A stretch of 50,736 nt of DNA from Kangiellaceae bacterium (GTDB lineage: Bacteria > Pseudomonadota > Gammaproteobacteria > Enterobacterales > Kangiellaceae), in assembly GCA_026196875.1 (NCBI GenBank), contig JAPHTP010000051.1:1-50736 (forward strand). Direction: 5' to 3'. How positions within the stretch are numbered: position 1 is the stretch's first letter; the number at the start of each line of letters is the position of its first letter. The notes below the pieces were generated by a model. That model was given only the letters and a program-made list of their open reading frames with translations, was not told the origin of the DNA and did no database searches. Made by a program: the position numbers and the translations under genes. This document shows, in pieces, positions 1 through 8,994 of this stretch.

Positions 1-420
1 GCCATTACCAGCCACGATTGCGTTTACCGTCCCGGCAATCGCAATGGTGTCGTCATTATCCCCGGTGGTCACGGTACCACTCACCACCCCACCGGTATTC
101 ACCGTAATATTATTATTACCATCGCCTGCCGCAATCGAGCCGACGGTCGCCGAGCCCACATCCGCTAACACGATAGTGTCAACCCCAGTGCCACCGGTGA
201 TACTAGTGGCAACGCTACCACCATTGTTGACTGTTATCCCATTGGTACCATTGCCTGCGACTACTGCATTCACTGTTCCGGCGATGGCTATTGTATCGTC
301 GTTATCCCCAGTAGTGATTGTACCGCTGACTGTCCCACTTGAATTCACTGTGATGTTGTTATTACCAGCTCCTGCATCAATAGATGATGCAGTTCCATTC
401 ACTGTAAATGTGTCAACACC
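1..420 (-). repeat. 82-residue (246-bp) in-frame repeat in the exoprotein
   Basis: The block containing GDNDDTIAIAGTVNA occurs near plus positions 10-55 and again near 255-300, a spacing of 246 bp or 82 codons. Each unit consists of two related halves, one with GITVNNGGSVATSITGGTG and one with NNITVNTGGVVSGTVTTGD. The pattern G-x-G-x-N-x-I-x-V-x-x-G-G is compatible with a beta-helix or with RTX-like Gly/Asp turns. The array continues off the left edge, so copy number is unknown. Confidence 0.75.
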
Positions 421-3400
421 GGAATTACCAATAAAATTCTCAAAAGCATTGAAGGTTAAACTTGAGTTTAAGGTAGAGTTGGAGGAGTTGATAACCCATG
501 TATTAGTTCGATTTGCAGCAGTGAGTGTATCTACCCCGCCGCTTCCAGTCACAGTAAGCGCGGAAGTAAAATCGCTAATAAAATTAATAATGAATGAACC
601 TAATGGAGTACTACTTCCATTGAGGCTCATTGCAATTGTACCGTCGTTAGAAGCATCTGTTGTATCTCTTGAGTCGAGATCACCATTTAGTGTGATGCTA
701 GGCGTACCACTTGCGTTGTTATCAGTGGCAGTCAAAGTGATATTACCGCCTGAAGTCGTGCCGGACGTATTTATTGCCCCAACCACTATGTCTTGAGATG
801 CAATTGTTACATCGCCGCCGTTAGCACCACCTGAAGTGTTAATGTCACCGGAAGTAAACGAAACAGAATTTTGAACATTTAAAGAGTTAGCAGCAATGCT
901 ATTTCCGGTTGCGTCAACATTGCCTGTTGCATTGATGATTAAATCACCCACTGCATTTGTAGCGCCTACATTAGCGGCAAGCAGAATGTTATTTCCGGTT
1001 AAGGTTAAATTACCTGCATTCGAACCATTTCCATTTACAGTAGAAGTTGAACTTGGGGTGGAACATGCGTCTGCAAAACAAATATCTCCACTGGTGTTGC
1101 CCGATGCATTAATTGCAATATTATCAGCAGCTAAGACAACAGGACCATTCAAAATGATGTTTGCCCCATTTCCAGTATTGGTTTCAGAATCAGCTCCACC
1201 TTGTGCAGAGACGTTTCCGGTTAAAGTCAGATTTCCAGAGTTTGCGGTAATCGAAATGGTATTCGCGTTTCCACCTGTACGAGAACCGTCGTTATCGTCA
1301 CCAGTAGAACTTCCGCCGTCAGCAGTAATTGCCGCGACTGACACACTGTCACCACTGAGGTTTATCCCTCCCGCATTACCGCCATTTCCCTCGTCGTTAC
1401 TACTTCGACCGTCAGCATCTCCACCTGACGAATTGATTGTTCCTGAGACAGCAACTGCCCCACTTGAAGTGCTTAAGCTTATGGCTCCACCAACACCGCC
1501 ATTTTGTCCAATATCATTGTTTGTCGTATCATCCCCATTACTTCCCTGCGCCGAAATGTTCCCTGTAACAGTAATTCCACTCGTTGCCGTTAATGTGATG
1601 TCGCCAGCATTTAATCCTGCGTTATCATTGTTAGTTGCATTACCTCCATCAGATGTAAGATTTGCAACTGAAATACTGCCGCTCGTTGCAACTATATTGA
1701 TGTCTCCTCCGGCAGTATCATCTCCTCCGGTAGTATCGATCGCATTAGTTGCACTAACAGATTGACCTCTTAAGGTGACGCTTCCTCGTTGAATATTTTC
1801 ACCAATGACACCTGTGTCGCCACTGTCACCTGTACCTCCATCAGTCGTTATTCTTCCGACGTCGAGAGCTCCAGCGCTGGCAGACATGTAGACATAACCA
1901 GTTCCGCCAGTGATATCGACACCGCCATCAAGGTCAATTGAAGTACCGAAAGCTAAAAAATTTCCCCCTGATGAAGTAAAGTCGCTATTCGAATGTTGAA
2001 ATATTGTTCCATTCGCATTTAGCGTGATATTTCCACCGAAAGACTTGATATCAGCTACATTGGATCCATCCCCAAAAATAAAATTATTTCCGTTAAACTC
2101 AATGTTTCCACCGGCAGATTCAATTTCGCCGTAAATGCTTATATCACCATCAAAACTGCTGGCAAATCCTGCATTGAATATTAAGTTAGTAATATCTTGT
2201 CCGGCTATGTCAGATGAATCATAAATCCTGCCGGTAACGATAATGTCGTTGTGAGCATTTAAAGTTAGAGTCGCAGGTAGACTCCAGCTAGTTCGATCAT
2301 TTAGATTTAAATCACCGGAGATTGTTATATTTCCGTCTTGGGCTCCACCAGCACCAGTTGTAATTGTTACATTTGCTCCGTTAACAAGTGCCGCCTCAAT
2401 CAAATTCACGCCTAAAGTTGCGTCATCATCAGTCGACTCAAAAGGATTACTACTTCCAATATCAGTATTTCCCCCGCCATTCACTATTTCAATGTTATAT
2501 GGGTCGATTAACCATTCACCGCCGAGTCCATTTGCCGCAGTAACGTCAGGTGTCGCTGTAATGAAAAAACCTCTTAACCCAGAAGTTTCGATGAAGCCGC
2601 CGTTGCCTCCATGTCTGCCACCTCGAGCAGATAAATTGCCATATATTCTTGATGTATCTTCAGCAAAAACGATAACCCGACCGCCATTTCCCTCTGAATT
2701 TAGATCTTCTGAGTGCAACTGGTTTCCATCTGCAAATACCTGAGTGTTTTCACCTAAGAAAGTAAACCGTGCGTTTCTAACATAGGGGTTTAACCCTCTC
2801 TCATCGCCTCCAATGAGAACTTGACCACCATGACCGCCAGATGCGTCTACAATTGTGTTATCAAATAGTCCTACATTGTGACCTAATAGCCTAATATCTC
2901 CTCCAACCCCGTCTGGACTATAGGAAATAGCTGATACATAACTATCCTCGATTAATTGGGTCGTGACGGCTGCCTGAAGCTCGATATCCCCACCATTTCC
3001 ATGCATAGAGTCAGCAACAATTCTTCCGCTATTGGTAATGTTTTCGCCAAAGACATTAATTTCTCCAGCGTCCATTCCTTCTGCAGTTGCGGAAACATCA
3101 AGGGTTCCAGTATTCACTACATTTGCACCAGAACCTACATTTGTACCAAGTAAAGTTCGACCACCAATGCCTGCATTGACAGCCCCTTCAGCTCCGCCAA
3201 AAAGAGTAAACGATCCGTCTTCATGGACAACAACTTCCCGTGCCTCAGCATTGTCCCCCATATTAACGGCTTGTGAAAAAATATCTTCTGTTACGCTTCC
3301 AGTTAAAAGAATGGTTCCACCCGCCGCAGAAATTTGTCCAGTATTCAAAACGGCGGGATCAACACCTAGGTCTTCTTGCAGCACAGCTCGAGTGACTTTT

Positions 3401-4110
3401 ACACCTAACAAACCCATTCTATCGAATGTCAGAACTGCTTCTCGGCCAGCGGCCAGATTAACAGACCCCAGGTTAGCTGAAATAAGTCCGTGATTTTCGA
3501 CCCTGCTACCTAGCAGAGTAACTGAGCCTCCGGTGGATGCATTTATTAAACCATGGTTAATAATGCTGCCACTTAATTCTCCAAGGTCGCTGAATTCGTA
3601 ATTGCCGTTCATAAAATCTTCGGCATTGATATCGAGACTTGTTGCAATTAATCCGCCAACATTTAAGCTGGCGCTTTCGCCAAATAGAATACCATTAGTG
3701 TTAAGTAGGATAACCTGTCCATTGGCATTTATGTTTCCGAATATTTGAGAAGGATTAACATCGAGAATTCGATTAAGTGCAATTGAGCTTGCGTCTGGCT
3801 GAATGAAATCGACTGTTCCATTAACACCTAAATTAAAGGTATCCCAATCGATAACGAGGGAAGAGGAATTCTGATTTATAATTGTAAGCAAATCTGATTC
3901 AACAATGTCACCTTCACCGTGGACTACCCGTCCACCGGTAGGCATTTCATTGTCGTTTGCTTGAACGTTAAGCGCCGCCCCAATAAGTAAACTGCACAAG
4001 GATAGCATTCCAAAGCGGGACACTCGTTTCTTTTTAGAACCGTTCTCTTGTTGCAAAAAGGTTATTTCTGTCGAATCATTTACGACCGTTTTGAAATACT
4101 TCCCAAACAT
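1..4110 (-). CDS. Filamentous haemagglutinin-type two-partner-secretion exoprotein (3' end beyond window)
   Basis: An open minus-strand frame runs from an ATG at 4108-4110 to the left edge, 1370 codons without a stop in the stretches I translated. Residues 1-51 form an extended Sec signal: a charged region (KKKRVSR), a hydrophobic core (MLSLCSLLIGAAL) and a likely cut after NVQA. Residues about 55-200 are the TPS secretion domain, with GRVVHGEG, a predicted beta-helix and NTNGI near 137-141. The rest is Gly/Asn/Thr/Ser-rich (GGNITL, SVSVA, TITADGG) and typical of long right-handed beta-helix adhesins. It ends here in 82-residue repeats. Such proteins are exported by a TpsB/FhaC-type porin and act in adhesion or contact; no TpsB gene is inside the window. 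SD-like AGGGAAG lies upstream. Proline/valine-rich open frames on the plus strand are shadows. Adhesin versus CDI toxin cannot be decided without the C-terminus. Confidence 0.9.
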   Translation of the reverse strand, partial: MFGKYFKTVVNDSTEITFLQQENGSKKKRVSRFGMLSLCSLLIGAALNVQANDNEMPTGGRVVHGEGDIVESDLLTIINQNSSSLVIDWDTFNLGVNGTVDFIQPDASSIALNRILDVNPSQIFGNINANGQVILLNTNGILFGESASLNVGGLIATSLDINAEDFMNGNYEFSDLGELSGSIINHGLINASTGGSVTLLGSRVENHGLISANLGSVNLAAGREAVLTFDRMGLLGVKVTRAVLQEDLGVDPAVLNTGQISAAGGTILLTGSVTEDIFSQAVNMGDNAEAREVVVHEDGSFTLFGGAEGAVNAGIGGRTLLGTNVGSGANVVNTGTLDVSATAEGMDAGEINVFGENITNSGRIVADSMHGNGGDIELQAAVTTQLIEDSYVSAISYSPDGVGGDIRLLGHNVGLFDNTIVDASGGHGGQVLIGGDERGLNPYVRNARFTFLGENTQVFADGNQLHSEDLNSEGNGGRVIVFAEDTSRIYGNLSARGGRHGGNGGFIETSGLRGFFITATPDVTAANGLGGEWLIDPYNIEIVNGGGNTDIGSSNPFESTDDDATLGVNLIEAALVNGANVTITTGAGGAQDGNITISGDLNLNDRTSWSLPATLTLNAHNDIIVTGRIYDSSDIAGQDITNLIFNAGFASSFDGDISIYGEIESAGGNIEFNGNNFIFGDGSNVADIKSFGGNITLNANGTIFQHSNSDFTSSGGNFLAFGTSIDLDGGVDITGGTGYVYMSASAGALDVGRITTDGGTGDSGDTGVIGENIQRGSVTLRGQSVSATNAIDTTGGDDTAGGDINIVATSGSISVANLTSDGGNATNNDNAGLNAGDITLTATSGITVTGNISAQGSNGDDTTNNDIGQNGGVGGAISLSTSSGAVAVSGTINSSGGDADGRSSNDEGNGGNAGGINLSGDSVSVAAITADGGSSTGDDNDGSRTGGNANTISITANSGNLTLTGNVSAQGGADSETNTGNGANIILNGPVVLAADNIAINASGNTSGDICFADACSTPSSTSTVNGNGSNAGNLTLTGNNILLAANVGATNAVGDLIINATGNVDATGNSIAANSLNVQNSVSFTSGDINTSGGANGGDVTIASQDIVVGAINTSGTTSGGNITLTATDNNASGTPSITLNGDLDSRDTTDASNDGTIAMSLNGSSTPLGSFIINFISDFTSALTVTGSGGVDTLTAANRTNTWVINSSNSTLNSSLTFNAFENFIGNSGVDTFTVNGTASSIDAGAGNNNITVNSSGTVSGTITTGDNDDTIAIAGTVNAVVAGNGTNGITVNNGGSVATSITGGTGVDTIVLADVGSATVGSIAAGDGNNNITVNTGGVVSGTVTTGDNDDTIAIAGTVNAIVAGNG

Positions 4111-4166
4111 TACAGCTAAAACTTCCCTAGAAATCCGTTTGACCTTATTGTCAATTCACACATAGA

Positions 4167-4191
4167 CCAATAACGTTTGGTACGTTATTGG
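4167..4191. repeat. Perfect 10-bp inverted repeat upstream of the exoprotein gene
   Basis: CCAATAACGT at 4167-4176 is perfectly inverted as ACGTTATTGG at 4182-4191 around a 5-nt loop. It sits 57-81 nt upstream of the exoprotein ATG. It could be an operator for that gene or a 5' leader hairpin. On the plus strand it is followed by a T-rich stretch, but no plus-strand gene ends there. Confidence 0.5.
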
Positions 4192-4358
4192 CAATTATTT
4201 TTTGTTTCGTGTGTACTTTTATTTCGACTGCAAAAACACAAAAAATCTTATGGCAGGATGGAGATATTACAGGATCATTTTTCAAATAGAAATTGTAAAG
4301 GAAGGCTTTTGTGAAGGAATTGGAGTTTTTTCGATATTTTATTCCGAAATGGGATATA

Positions 4359-4383
4359 AGTGCGAGCTAATAGAACTCGCACT
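4359..4383 (-). terminator. Possible terminator of the BspA-type lipoprotein gene
   Basis: An 8-bp perfect hairpin (AGTGCGAG at 4359-4366, CTCGCACT at 4376-4383, 9-nt loop) lies about 50 nt past the stop codon of the lipoprotein gene. It lacks a proper U-tract, so termination strength is uncertain. The remaining gap 4111-4431 shows no convincing gene; a 70-codon plus-strand frame there has no SD and no recognisable features. Confidence 0.4.
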
Positions 4384-4431
4384 CCATATTCCACCATTAA
4401 ACGGCACTTTTTAATCAGTAATACTTTTTAG

Positions 4432-6546
4432 TTATTCGGCCCCGCCGTCTTCAATTGTCCAATCCTTGTCATTAACCAAAGTATTCCGAGCATTTACAGC
4501 CGATGAGTTGAACTTGATACCATTTGCCCCCAACCGCACGCTTTCTTGTAAATTGACTAACTGGCTCCAAGCGATAAGAGCTAAGGAATAGTTTTGCGTG
4601 GATAGTCCTGAATTATCAAACATACGCGTCATATCAGTGACAGATGAAATATTCCATTGACTAATGTCCTGGTTGAACATAGCTGCTGAATTGAACATTT
4701 CGTTCATGCTAGTAACAGAAGATACATCCCACTCACTTAAATCAACATTAAAATCATCAACCTGTCTGAAGACACCAGCCATATTGGTGATTGTGGAAAC
4801 ATCCCAATTATTAATCTTTATGTTCGATGCATTTGCATAATTAAATAGACCCTCAATACTCGTTACTGAAGATAAATCCCAGTTCGATAAGTCTTTATCT
4901 GACATGTTTGCCCCTGCAAACAAAAACGCTATTGAAGTAGAATCTGAAAAGTCTGGCGCGTCAGCTGCCGTAACCGTCACATCACTTGTATCGATTAAAG
5001 ACTCCCCAAGCTTCACAGTTCCCCAATGGGAAATCTCAAGCAACTTAAATCTGTCGGTGCCTTTGTTCGATATAAAACCGTTAATTTGCCCCGAAATAGT
5101 GATCGTGTATTGACCGATTTGAGCGTAGGTATGGGTCAGTTCCTGTTGATCCCAAGCTGTTATAGTATTCGTGGCCCCATCACCCCAGTCGACCAAAAAG
5201 TCATAGCTACCGTTTTGGTCTAGTGAGATCTTAATTTGATTAGTGTCTGAAACACCAGGGTTGTCAGTTTTCCAAACAGAGACGAAATTTCCATTCTGTT
5301 TTGTTGTAATTGAAAAAGTGCCCCAGCTTTCTCCCACGTTCAATCGAGATAAGTTCGTTGTACTAAACTCTTGGCTCGCTCTTGCTCTTACTCGAACTTC
5401 TTGACCATTGTTAATAAAACCGGCCTGATCAGTCCATTCTCCTCGATCAATTTGATACTCCCCATTTTCAATACTAATTGGTGTTGAGTCACCGATCTCG
5501 TCAATGGTCATTAGCTCTGACTGTAAGCGCGAGTTAGGAACTGCGCCAGAAAGGCTAGTAAAGTTTAATCTGCCTTGAGTGGTTACTTCAAAAGAACCTT
5601 CAACATCGGAAATTGTTAAGATGGCTATAGTCTTGGTCTCTAGTTCAGCGGAAGAAGTTTGTCTTATAACTACGGATTGCCCATTGTCTACTTGCCCTAC
5701 TTCACCGGTAAAGCTGCCACCATCAATCGAATATTCTCCACCGGTAATGCTAATTGGCACCGCCGTTCCTAGACCAGAGATTGTAATGGAATTTGATTCA
5801 ACTTGAGTATTCCGTGCTATTTCCTGCTGAGAGGTAAATAAAAAGGCGTCCGGAGTAGTATCTGCAACCGTGGTCACTTGAAATACCTCAGATTCAGTTC
5901 CGATGGTTAAAGTTAACTCTGTTTGTGTCACATATTCACTTGATGACATTAACCTAACCGCTACAGTATCACCGGATTGCACACTACCTGCAGTATTAAC
6001 AAAATCAGCACCTGATATTGAATACTCGCCCCCAACTATTGAAACAGGGGTTGTCGAATTAACACCCGCTACGGTAATTAAATTTGACTCAATTGAAGTG
6101 CTTAAACCAACGTTTGTCTGAGGCTCAAAACTAAAAGCATCTGGAGTTAGATCTTCAGCTAGCGTAGTTACTCTAAAAGTCCCTGACACACCACCAACTG
6201 TCACCGAAGCATCGACACTGGTTGAAAAACTATCTGATGAGGTAATCCTTAATGCAATAGTCTGTCCATTATTAATAGTACCAGCGCTACTTGTAAAACT
6301 ACCGCCGTTTATGGAAAACTCTCCACCAGTGATAGAAACAGTTACGGAATCATCGATTCCCGATATAGTAACTGGATCAGACTCAATCACTGTCGAAAGC
6401 TCAACGTCGGCCACCTCTGCGAAAGAAAAACTATTAGGAGTTAAATCTGGCGGAGGCGCACTACTTCCACCACCACACGCAATAATCGTCAAAGATAAAA
6501 ATAGAAAAGCACTTAAAGAAGAAAAGGCTCTGGATAGAGATGTCAT
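4432..6546 (-). CDS. Surface lipoprotein with Ig-like repeats, PKD-like domain and BspA-type repeats
   Basis: The 704-residue product starts with a lipoprotein signal, SLTIIAC with the lipidated Cys at 24, followed by GGGSSAPPP, so it is probably outer-membrane anchored. Residues about 33-425 hold four diverged repeats of about 95 residues, each with ESxxITISG, an ITGGEYSI-type motif, a NNGQ turn and a closing FxVTT strand. Residues about 430-520 form a PKD-like segment (DFLVDWGDG, THTYAQIGQYTITISG). Residues about 540-670 are BspA/DUF285-type repeats (LSNWDLSSVTS, INNWDVSTITNM, LSEWDVSSVTSM, ISQWNISSVTDM). BspA repeats are linked to binding of host or surface ligands; the target here is unknown. 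The start is supported by AAAGGAAACG just upstream. It is next to the TPS exoprotein, suggesting a surface-interaction locus. Confidence 0.85.
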   Translation of the reverse strand: MTSLSRAFSSLSAFLFLSLTIIACGGGSSAPPPDLTPNSFSFAEVADVELSTVIESDPVTISGIDDSVTVSITGGEFSINGGSFTSSAGTINNGQTIALRITSSDSFSTSVDASVTVGGVSGTFRVTTLAEDLTPDAFSFEPQTNVGLSTSIESNLITVAGVNSTTPVSIVGGEYSISGADFVNTAGSVQSGDTVAVRLMSSSEYVTQTELTLTIGTESEVFQVTTVADTTPDAFLFTSQQEIARNTQVESNSITISGLGTAVPISITGGEYSIDGGSFTGEVGQVDNGQSVVIRQTSSAELETKTIAILTISDVEGSFEVTTQGRLNFTSLSGAVPNSRLQSELMTIDEIGDSTPISIENGEYQIDRGEWTDQAGFINNGQEVRVRARASQEFSTTNLSRLNVGESWGTFSITTKQNGNFVSVWKTDNPGVSDTNQIKISLDQNGSYDFLVDWGDGATNTITAWDQQELTHTYAQIGQYTITISGQINGFISNKGTDRFKLLEISHWGTVKLGESLIDTSDVTVTAADAPDFSDSTSIAFLFAGANMSDKDLSNWDLSSVTSIEGLFNYANASNIKINNWDVSTITNMAGVFRQVDDFNVDLSEWDVSSVTSMNEMFNSAAMFNQDISQWNISSVTDMTRMFDNSGLSTQNYSLALIAWSQLVNLQESVRLGANGIKFNSSAVNARNTLVNDKDWTIEDGGAE

Positions 6547-6979
6547 ATCGTTTCCTTTCGATAGGAGGATAAAATGAATAATGATTCAGAGTTTTGAAAA
6601 ACGTAATTTAAACTAATTTTCCACGTCAACTTTACAATCCGATAAAGTACGAAACAATTACTAGATAGTCGACTCGCGCGATTATATTTAACATTGATAC
6701 GTAAACTCAACAAGATTCGTTTGAAACTCGTCACAGTTTTACAATTTCTGGAAGTTACTAAGATTTTTATCTCTTGCTGAGAGTAGTTTTCGAGTTATTC
6801 GTTTGTTTTTTAATCAAGAGCAAGGCTTACTAAGTCAGATTTAAAATCTCTATTATTGATGTAGCTAGTTTACATTCCCTGTTTATGTTGATGGAATTTC
6901 GCAACTTTCGGCTAAGTACAAGTAAAAAACATTAAGTTACATGAATTTAGCTAAATCGAGCTCTATTGCCCCACTCCCC
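6547..6979. other. 433-bp gap without a supported gene
   Basis: This AT-rich stretch separates the last gene of the lipase operon from the BspA-type lipoprotein. A 63-codon minus-strand frame (6543-6734) ends inside the lipoprotein start but has no SD and no domain-like composition. The region should hold the lipoprotein promoter, but I could not pick one convincingly. Confidence 0.5.
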
Positions 6980-7492
6980 TTAATTGGCGTTAAGTAATAA
7001 AGTACGTAACTGAGCTTCCGACAACTTTAATGTTACGTCATTTTTCTTTACTTTCTCTCGCGAGTTTAATCCAACCAATTCGAAGTCTAAAATGACTTTA
7101 TTAGAATCGACAACTTTCATACTAGCAGAGGTTGAATCACTAGGATCAAGTTGAAAGCTATCTTTGTCATTAATACAGGACAAATCAAAGTCCTTATCAT
7201 TTTCTTGAAATATCTTGGCTTCATAACCAGCAACAAAATTTCTTGATGCGAAAGCAAGGGTACAATGTGAAAGCTGTTTGGATGCGAAATTTATAATGCC
7301 TCCTACTTCGTGATCATTGAACATGAACTTATAATCACTTACGCTAGTGACAACGAACTCAGGCGCATCACCTCCAGCCAAATTGCTCTCTCCGCTTTCT
7401 ACATTCCCGGCATCCATACCGCAAGCAGCAACAAATAAACTAGCGACTAAAATCACATAACATTTAAAACTAGACCAATATTCAAGTTTCAT
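6980..7492 (-). CDS. Small lipoprotein, last gene of the lipase operon
   Basis: The 170-residue product has a clear lipoprotein signal (FVAAC, Cys24, then GMDAGN). Gly at +2 favours outer-membrane or cell-surface routing under the usual Lol rule. The mature part is acidic and probably beta-rich, with FMFNDHEVGGIINFAS and two cysteines (SHCTLAF, LSCINDKD) that could form a disulphide. No family is recognised. Only 3 bp separate it from the upstream gene, so it is co-transcribed with the acidic protein and probably with the lipase. An exported partner fits a periplasmic inhibitor or immunity role for a membrane-attacking lipase, but this is inference from position alone. Confidence 0.7.
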   Translation of the reverse strand: MKLEYWSSFKCYVILVASLFVAACGMDAGNVESGESNLAGGDAPEFVVTSVSDYKFMFNDHEVGGIINFASKQLSHCTLAFASRNFVAGYEAKIFQENDKDFDLSCINDKDSFQLDPSDSTSASMKVVDSNKVILDFELVGLNSREKVKKNDVTLKLSEAQLRTLLLNAN

Positions 7493-7495
7493 TTT

Positions 7496-8254
7496 CTAAC
7501 CTATAGCTTTTATATATTCCGCTACTTCGTGATGGCCTGCCTTGTCAGCTTTTTCTTGAATTAGATTTAAGCATTGTTCATTTGGAGATATTATCTTGCA
7601 TATCTCTTCAAATACGAACCGGTCATCAATACAACCTTCAGCAGAAAGAACTGCTTCTTTTTGTTCTTCACTAAGATTGCCCTTTCTATATAGCCACTTA
7701 AAAGTCTTAAAGGACTCGATTTCAGCAGCTGTAACCAAGTCATCAATTCTTATATGTTCTGAAGTTATCATGGGGTCAGCTTCATCCAATTCAGAGCAAT
7801 CATTTGAAGCGATCGACTCCCTAATTAGGTCGTAGATTTCTTCATCCTTATTAACAACATTCATTATGTATTGATGCAAAATATCGAAACTCTCAGAACT
7901 CTCGACACACTGTACAACCCATTGCTTCAATTGCTCTCCAGAGATTTGCTGTGTTAACTTGGGAAGTTCTTGGGGAAGTCTAGCTAGTAGATCGTCTAAA
8001 TTAGCTAACTCTACGTCTTCCCAAGCAGACGCCAACTCACTTTCAACAGCGTCAATATCTTTGTAGCCGCTATCTATAAATTCTTGATAGTCTACCTTAT
8101 TTATTTGGTCTTCAACGTTGAATTCAAATGATGGGACTTCATTGCTATTGTCTTCTGATGCTGCAGCTCCAAACTCGCCGCATCTAATAGTAAAAACTTG
8201 GGTTGCAATAGCGGAGACATTGGTGACAAGATAATAGAAATCATCTCTCTTCAT
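7496..8254 (-). CDS. Acidic helical protein with ankyrin-like C-terminus, lipase operon
   Basis: The 252-residue product is strongly acidic and has no signal peptide or membrane segment, so it is probably cytosolic. The N-terminal third is low in hydrophobics (AAASEDNSNEVPS). The C-terminal half looks like short helical repeats: AAEIESFKTFKWLYRKGNL and KADKAGHHEVAEYIKAIG match the spacing of ankyrin helices, though the canonical TPLH is absent. Several cysteines lie near residues 120-230. It follows the membrane-protein gene by 82 bp and precedes the lipoprotein by 3 bp. Ankyrin-like proteins are common beside secreted enzymes as antitoxins or adaptors; here the function is unproven. Confidence 0.65.
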   Translation of the reverse strand: MKRDDFYYLVTNVSAIATQVFTIRCGEFGAAASEDNSNEVPSFEFNVEDQINKVDYQEFIDSGYKDIDAVESELASAWEDVELANLDDLLARLPQELPKLTQQISGEQLKQWVVQCVESSESFDILHQYIMNVVNKDEEIYDLIRESIASNDCSELDEADPMITSEHIRIDDLVTAAEIESFKTFKWLYRKGNLSEEQKEAVLSAEGCIDDRFVFEEICKIISPNEQCLNLIQEKADKAGHHEVAEYIKAIG

Positions 8255-8336
8255 ATTTATTCCCTTAATCTCTATTTTTTCGTTAATATCTATAAAGCCG
8301 TAAAGTAATTATAAATTTGAGCTAGCCAGAGGGTAA

Positions 8337-8981
8337 CTACTGTTCAGACGCAAAAACGTCAACGTGTCGTAATTCACATTCAGATTTCCAAGCTATACGG
8401 GATAGTTGCTTGATCAAACTTTCAATTTTCTCACGCTCAAAGGAGTTAATAGCAACTTCAACATCAAGCAATACCGAGCCATTTTTAAAGCTACTTGAAG
8501 ATTCACTCGCCATTAATTCTAGACCACTACTTTCCAGCTCATGCATAAGAGTCGACTTAGAATGTTCGTCTTCGGCAAAAAAAGTTGAAAGCAATAAGTT
8601 TTTATCCACTTTGGAACCAAGCCAACTTTGCCAAGAAACGTCCATGATAGTCATTAAACTTTCAAAATTTTCTGCTTCCGAGCCAAATTGTCTTTTCGGG
8701 CCATTAGCAAGATTTTTATTTTCGCGAATAGTATAAACTAATAAGAAATGCAAAAACGGAATGATGGCAAGATAACTTAAGGAGGTCCAAGCCAAGTAGA
8801 GAGCTAAAACGGAAGTAACCGGGAAGAGTTTTATTAAGTTAACTATTAACTTCCCTTTGCCACGCGCATTCTTATAGTCAGTCACACCAAAGAAACTTGA
8901 TGCGTACGGAAATAAAAACGCGCCTCCGGCAATAAGAAACCCGCTAAAAACTGTAGAAACTATCAGAACCCAATTTGGCAT
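8337..8981 (-). CDS. Integral membrane protein of unknown function, lipase operon
   Basis: The 214-residue product has one hydrophobic segment at about residues 3-30 and a long hydrophobic stretch at about 46-88 that can form two more helices. A charged soluble C-terminal domain of about 120 residues follows (MTIMDVSWQSWLGSKVDKN, VLLDVEVAINSFEREKIE). No family is recognised. It starts 13 bp after the lipase stop codon, so the two are almost certainly co-expressed. An inner-membrane partner directly after a lipase fits a role in protection, export or localisation; the sequence does not tell which. Confidence 0.7.
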   Translation of the reverse strand: MPNWVLIVSTVFSGFLIAGGAFLFPYASSFFGVTDYKNARGKGKLIVNLIKLFPVTSVLALYLAWTSLSYLAIIPFLHFLLVYTIRENKNLANGPKRQFGSEAENFESLMTIMDVSWQSWLGSKVDKNLLLSTFFAEDEHSKSTLMHELESSGLELMASESSSSFKNGSVLLDVEVAINSFEREKIESLIKQLSRIAWKSECELRHVDVFASEQ

Positions 8982-8994
8982 ATTAAAATTTAAA

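Noticed and set aside
44-3493. Several long plus-strand open frames rich in Pro, Val, Thr and Ala
   Set aside because: They are antisense shadows of the exoprotein frame; the minus strand gives a signal peptide and TPS domain, and the plus frames have no SD or domain.
4202-4414. 70-codon plus-strand frame in the gap before the lipoprotein
   Set aside because: No SD, no recognisable features, and it covers the hairpin taken as a terminator.
6543-6734. 63-codon minus-strand frame overlapping the lipoprotein start
   Set aside because: No SD and unconvincing composition; it occupies the likely promoter region of the lipoprotein.
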